Shown: piece after piece, positions 60,694-64,000 of the stretch
How positions within the stretch are numbered: the first letter of the stretch is position 1
Layout: each line of letters starts with the position of its first letter
Assembly: GCA_963978545.1 (NCBI GenBank)
Contig: OZ021728.1
Location: forward strand, 62,001-126,000
DNA from: Linyphia triangularis
Taxonomy: Eukaryota; Arthropoda; Arachnida; Araneae; Linyphiidae
Length of the DNA: 64,000 nt
Direction of reading: 5' to 3'
Position numbers and translations under genes: made by a program
The notes under the pieces: model-generated
What the model was told of the DNA's origin: nothing
The model's input: the letters and a program-made list of their open reading frames with translations, nothing else
Database searches by the model: none

Positions 60694-62312
60694 CTGTGAA
60701 AGCAAATATATAACAAACAAAATTATTTAGAAAATGTCAAACATATAATTTTTATTAAAATTGTTTTTAGTTTTTCTTAATTCAAGAGATGTAACAACTT
60801 CTTCACCTAATACAGGGGTCAGTAGACTTTTCTGCCAAATATACAGAATAGCAAAAATTTTAAAGAAAAATAAATGCAAGTATTGTACAGTGTACAGTCA
60901 AACCAAGTTAACACAAAATCGCTTAACAAGAAATCATATTTAAAGCGATGTAAAAGTAGTTCTCTATACTTAAAACTTAACGTTAATTTATTTGTTAAAC
61001 ACAAAATTCCGTTAAAGCGAACAATTTCAGTGGCACCATCGACTTTGCATTAACAAGGCTTGACTGTACCAATATGAGCTTTTTACAACTACTTTGTTCG
61101 TATTTTACAGTACCAAATTAAGGCATATGAGACAAGTTGGTAGTCCATTTTTGTTTAGGTTGCATGCATACAATTCCGTCCTTATTTCTTTAATTCATGA
61201 TCATCAATTTCACACTTCCTTTTGATCGAAAGTCGAGGTTAAGATTTTCCAATTACGTAGATAAAAAGCAAAAAGCATTTTAGCAGCGCACACAAACGCT
61301 TACAGTAAAAGTTGCAATATACTACTTCATTCGGAGAGAACAACTAACATCAACAAAAGCTCAATGCAACTGAGACTGAAGCATAGTAGGCAAACTCTTC
61401 TTGTTTGACGCAGTAAGTTTATAAAGGATTTCTCCATACAAAACTCAAATTTATAATAATTCATTGCTTTATTAATTCTTAGATTGAGACTTGGAAGAAA
61501 CAGTCGCAAATATCCACGAGAAGATCCACATACAATTCCGGAGTCGTGGCCCGACCCAATGCATTTCAAAATGAAAAAAAAATTCAACTCACCCTAATAA
61601 ACAGTTCACTTGTTAGTAAAAACAAGGGACGCAATGAGTTTTCTAAAAAAATATGTAGGAATTTTAGGAATAATTCTAAAAAATGTAAGGATTTCTTTTA
61701 AAGCTGACAATCTTTTCAAAGCATGTTTCAAAACCGGCAAAAACAATGCCAATTTTCAAAAAATTTATAATAATTAAAATTTAAAAAAAGATTTGCTCTG
61801 GATGAATATCTGGGTTTATCGCAAGGAAAATCAGAGAATTTGAGGTTTTTAATTTTTTTTTGAGGAATTACCAAAAATTGTAAGTACTACAACTTTAGGA
61901 GGAAACAAAAATTTAAGGAATATAAGGACAAATGCAACCTCCATAACAAAAACCATTTGTTGCCGAAAATCATCTTGGAACACGTACCGAATTTGGAAGT
62001 CTAGCCAAACCGAGTTTTGATTTCAAGTAAAATACCTTATCTTTTAAACAAGAAATAAACCAACATAGTACAAACATTCAGTCGAGTACCTCAAATCTGG
62101 ATTCGCTAGGACTTTGGCAATTCAGAACTTTAGAAGATATCAGTATTTATATACAAGATCAATAAAAGGAAACATATAAATGGAATAAACTAAAAAAAAA
62201 AAGTTATACAACTGGATGTGGTTTCGAATGTGGACGGACGAACTTCCAGTTAAAAGAAAATTTTAAAAGGTAGGAGTGCTGGGAAAGGTTCGGATTTTGG
62301 ATATTTTACTGT
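60694..62312. other. Upstream intron, no N-terminal exon found
   Basis: I looked on the minus strand for a start exon with an acidic or Lys-rich MTR4 N-terminus and found none I could support. The 86-residue ORF at 61327-61587 has no recognisable motif. Confidence 0.45.
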
Positions 62313-62317
62313 ATTAT

Positions 62318-62743
62318 CAGGGGTCTATCCAGGTTTTTCTTACAGGGTCCTATTTTTGTGAAAAAATATCAATTTTGTGAAAAATTTCTAATTTTATATA
62401 TTTTGAGCATATGGTTTGGCATCCGTGACGTCACTTCCTTAAAACCAACATGTGGGCAAGTGAGCCGTTTTCTCCTTTTGGCATAAAACAAACTTTGTAA
62501 TTCTGTAATTGGTCCATTTCCAAACTGGAAATATTATGAAGTTTTCATATTTTTGACTTGGAATTTTGTGAAAGTTCAGTTTGTTGGACATGGAATTTTG
62601 TGAAGGGTCTTTTTGTTGATTATAGAATTTTGTGAAGGGTCCTTTTGTTGATTATGGAATTTTGTGAAGGGTCCGTTTTTTGAACATGGAATGTTGTGAA
62701 GGGTCCTCAAAAGGACCCAAATTTCCTTCTGCATAGACCCCTG
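62318..62743 (+). mobile_element. K2: MITE, 5-bp TSD ATTAT
   Basis: Ends CAGGGGTCTATCCAGG and TCTGCATAGACCCCTG with ATTAT on both sides (62313-62317, 62744-62748). The unit TGGAATTTTGTGAAGGGTCC repeats about four times with a 36-bp period near the right end. It is the inverted, better-kept counterpart of K1. Confidence 0.85.
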
Positions 62744-62748
62744 ATTAT

Positions 62749-63117
62749 ACTTTCTTCCTTGGCGATTTTTTCATTGCGAAAAATGCGACTTGATTCAGCA
62801 TTGAAATCTTCCCGCTCAATGTTGCAGACCGGGCATCTATCCAGACCGATAATTTCGACATTAAGAGAATCTAAAAAACTTTTTATCTCATCAACGGTCT
62901 ACAGGAAAACACATCAACACAATAACGGATCCTTTATCAGGCAAGCTCGAGGGCAACATCATTTCGGAATTTGCTGGCTTTTGGGTCGGTTCCAGAAAAT
63001 ACACCAATAATGACACAGCTGTTTTAATACAATAACGGACCCTTTACCCGGCAACACAAATTATCCAATATTTGGCTATCCTCAATTACTTACAGCAAAG
63101 TTAATGTTTTGATCATT
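62749..63117. other. Upstream intron filler
   Basis: Contains two ACAATAACGGA(T/C)CCTTTA units about 105 bp apart. Nothing else was recognised. Confidence 0.4.
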
Positions 63118-63125
63118 GTGAAATA

Positions 63126-63965
63126 CAGGGCTCCAGAAAAATATGTTTTTCCTGCATACACAAATACCATATCCAAAAATTTCCTGCAAGTCTGCGGGCT
63201 TTAAATTATACTGCTGAAGAAAATTAAATGTTACGTACTATTGAGAATTAAAAGTTGTTTCATTCAAAATCTTCTTGGCATTGATTTTGGAAACACCTCT
63301 CTGCAAAATAAACATCGGTTTCCAATGGCACATTTCCAGTTGCAATATTAGGTCATTGATTAAAGGTTAAGCTTGTGAAACGATAGCAAACACTGATGCT
63401 TGTCCAGCATGCCTCCTTTCATAACTATTTTCATTTTTGTGCTTTCGATTTAAATGCTGTGAATAGTTTTGCTCCAACATTTCTTGCAAATACAGCCTTT
63501 CATCTTCATTGTCTTGCTTGGATAGCTCCTTATTATTTTAAAGAAAAATGTGGTTTCTTTTAAATTACAATGGAATATCCAAGAATTCTTTCAAATTAAA
63601 AAGAAGAATGAAGGAAATAAACTATCAATGTAATTACATGTTTCAATAGGTTCAGATTCCAAAATCAGGAAATAAAACTCCTTTCCCCCCTTATGTTAAC
63701 ACTTCTCCCTTCCCTGTCCAAAATAACTGGAATTTCTCCTTCCTGTATAGAAGTAACAGGTGGTGAACTATATGGATAATGGCATCCCCCCCCCCAACCT
63801 CTCCCCTCCCAGCGTTACGGGAGTCAACAACTCCCCCTTTCCCGCCCTGCCTAACTGGAATTTCTCAATTTTAAAAAAAAAACGGCATTTGACTTTAATT
63901 TCCTGCGGGATCCTACGATTTCCTGCGTACATCGTACGCACGTACGTCAATTTTATCGGACTCTG
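63126..63965 (-). mobile_element. G2: intact hAT MITE, 8-bp TSD GTGAAATA
   Basis: Ends CAGGGCTCCAGAAAAATATG and TTTTATCGGACTCTG with GTGAAATA perfectly duplicated (63118-63125, 63966-63973). This 840-bp copy, inverted relative to G1, lacks the two insertions found in G1. It therefore supplies the empty-site sequence for both. Confidence 0.92.
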
Positions 63966-64000
63966 GTGAAATAAACAGGTAATGTTCACATTTCTCTTCA

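Noticed and set aside
61327..61587. Candidate N-terminal MTR4 exon
   Set aside because: It has no acidic or Lys-rich N-terminus typical of MTR4. A phase match to exon 1 could not be shown.

Overview
The window is eukaryotic. A single protein-coding gene runs right to left on the minus strand across almost all of it, cut into at least 15 short exons by introns packed with transposable elements (TEs). The gene is the exosome RNA helicase MTR4 (SKIV2L2/MTREX, Ski2-like DExH family). I placed all 15 exons by translation, splice signals and unbroken reading phase: they encode about 608 residues in 1,825 nt spread over 58.4 kb. All helicase motifs from the Walker A loop to motif VI are present, and there is no stop or frameshift. 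The start codon lies to the right of the window and the arch/C-terminal exons to the left. The base composition is AT-rich. GT-AG introns, hAT, piggyBac, mariner and Helitron relics, and scattered SINE-like segments with GGTTGGTTGG runs suggest an arthropod, possibly a chelicerate such as a spider. The species is not proven.

Layout, left to right: 2.3 kb, exon 15. 2.5-12.65 kb, intron 14, holding a 7.3-kb hAT-like element that itself contains a second hAT with transposase remains and a Helitron. 12.65-15.3 kb, exons 14 and 13 around an intron made mostly of an interrupted inverted-repeat element. 15.3-21.3 kb, a Helitron and a Harbinger-like element. 21.3-22 kb, exons 12 and 11 around a 480-bp intron with a GC donor that is almost entirely one repeat family. 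22-28 kb, a hAT MITE, piggyBac-like elements (one with transposase remains), a SINE, then exon 10. 28-37 kb, a four-level nest around a 3.5-kb element with about 1-kb inverted repeats and a broken Cys-rich gene, then exon 9. 37-47 kb, exons 8 to 4 with hAT, piggyBac-like and mariner relics. 47-60.7 kb, exons 3, 2 and 1 with nested MITEs, a foldback element and a tandem pair of hairpin-ended elements. 60.7-64 kb, flanking intron with two clean MITEs.

The most informative result is the transposon layer. At least a dozen insertions can be bounded to the base by target-site duplications (TSDs). hAT-like CAG...CTG elements fall into 5-, 6- and 8-bp TSD classes. TTAA marks piggyBac-like elements and TTA or TAA marks Harbinger-like ones. 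In several cases an uninterrupted paralogous copy in the same window shows the empty site. Two repeat families also lie at nearly fixed distances from MTR4 5' splice sites, which raises the possibility that some introns were made by, or rebuilt from, transposons.
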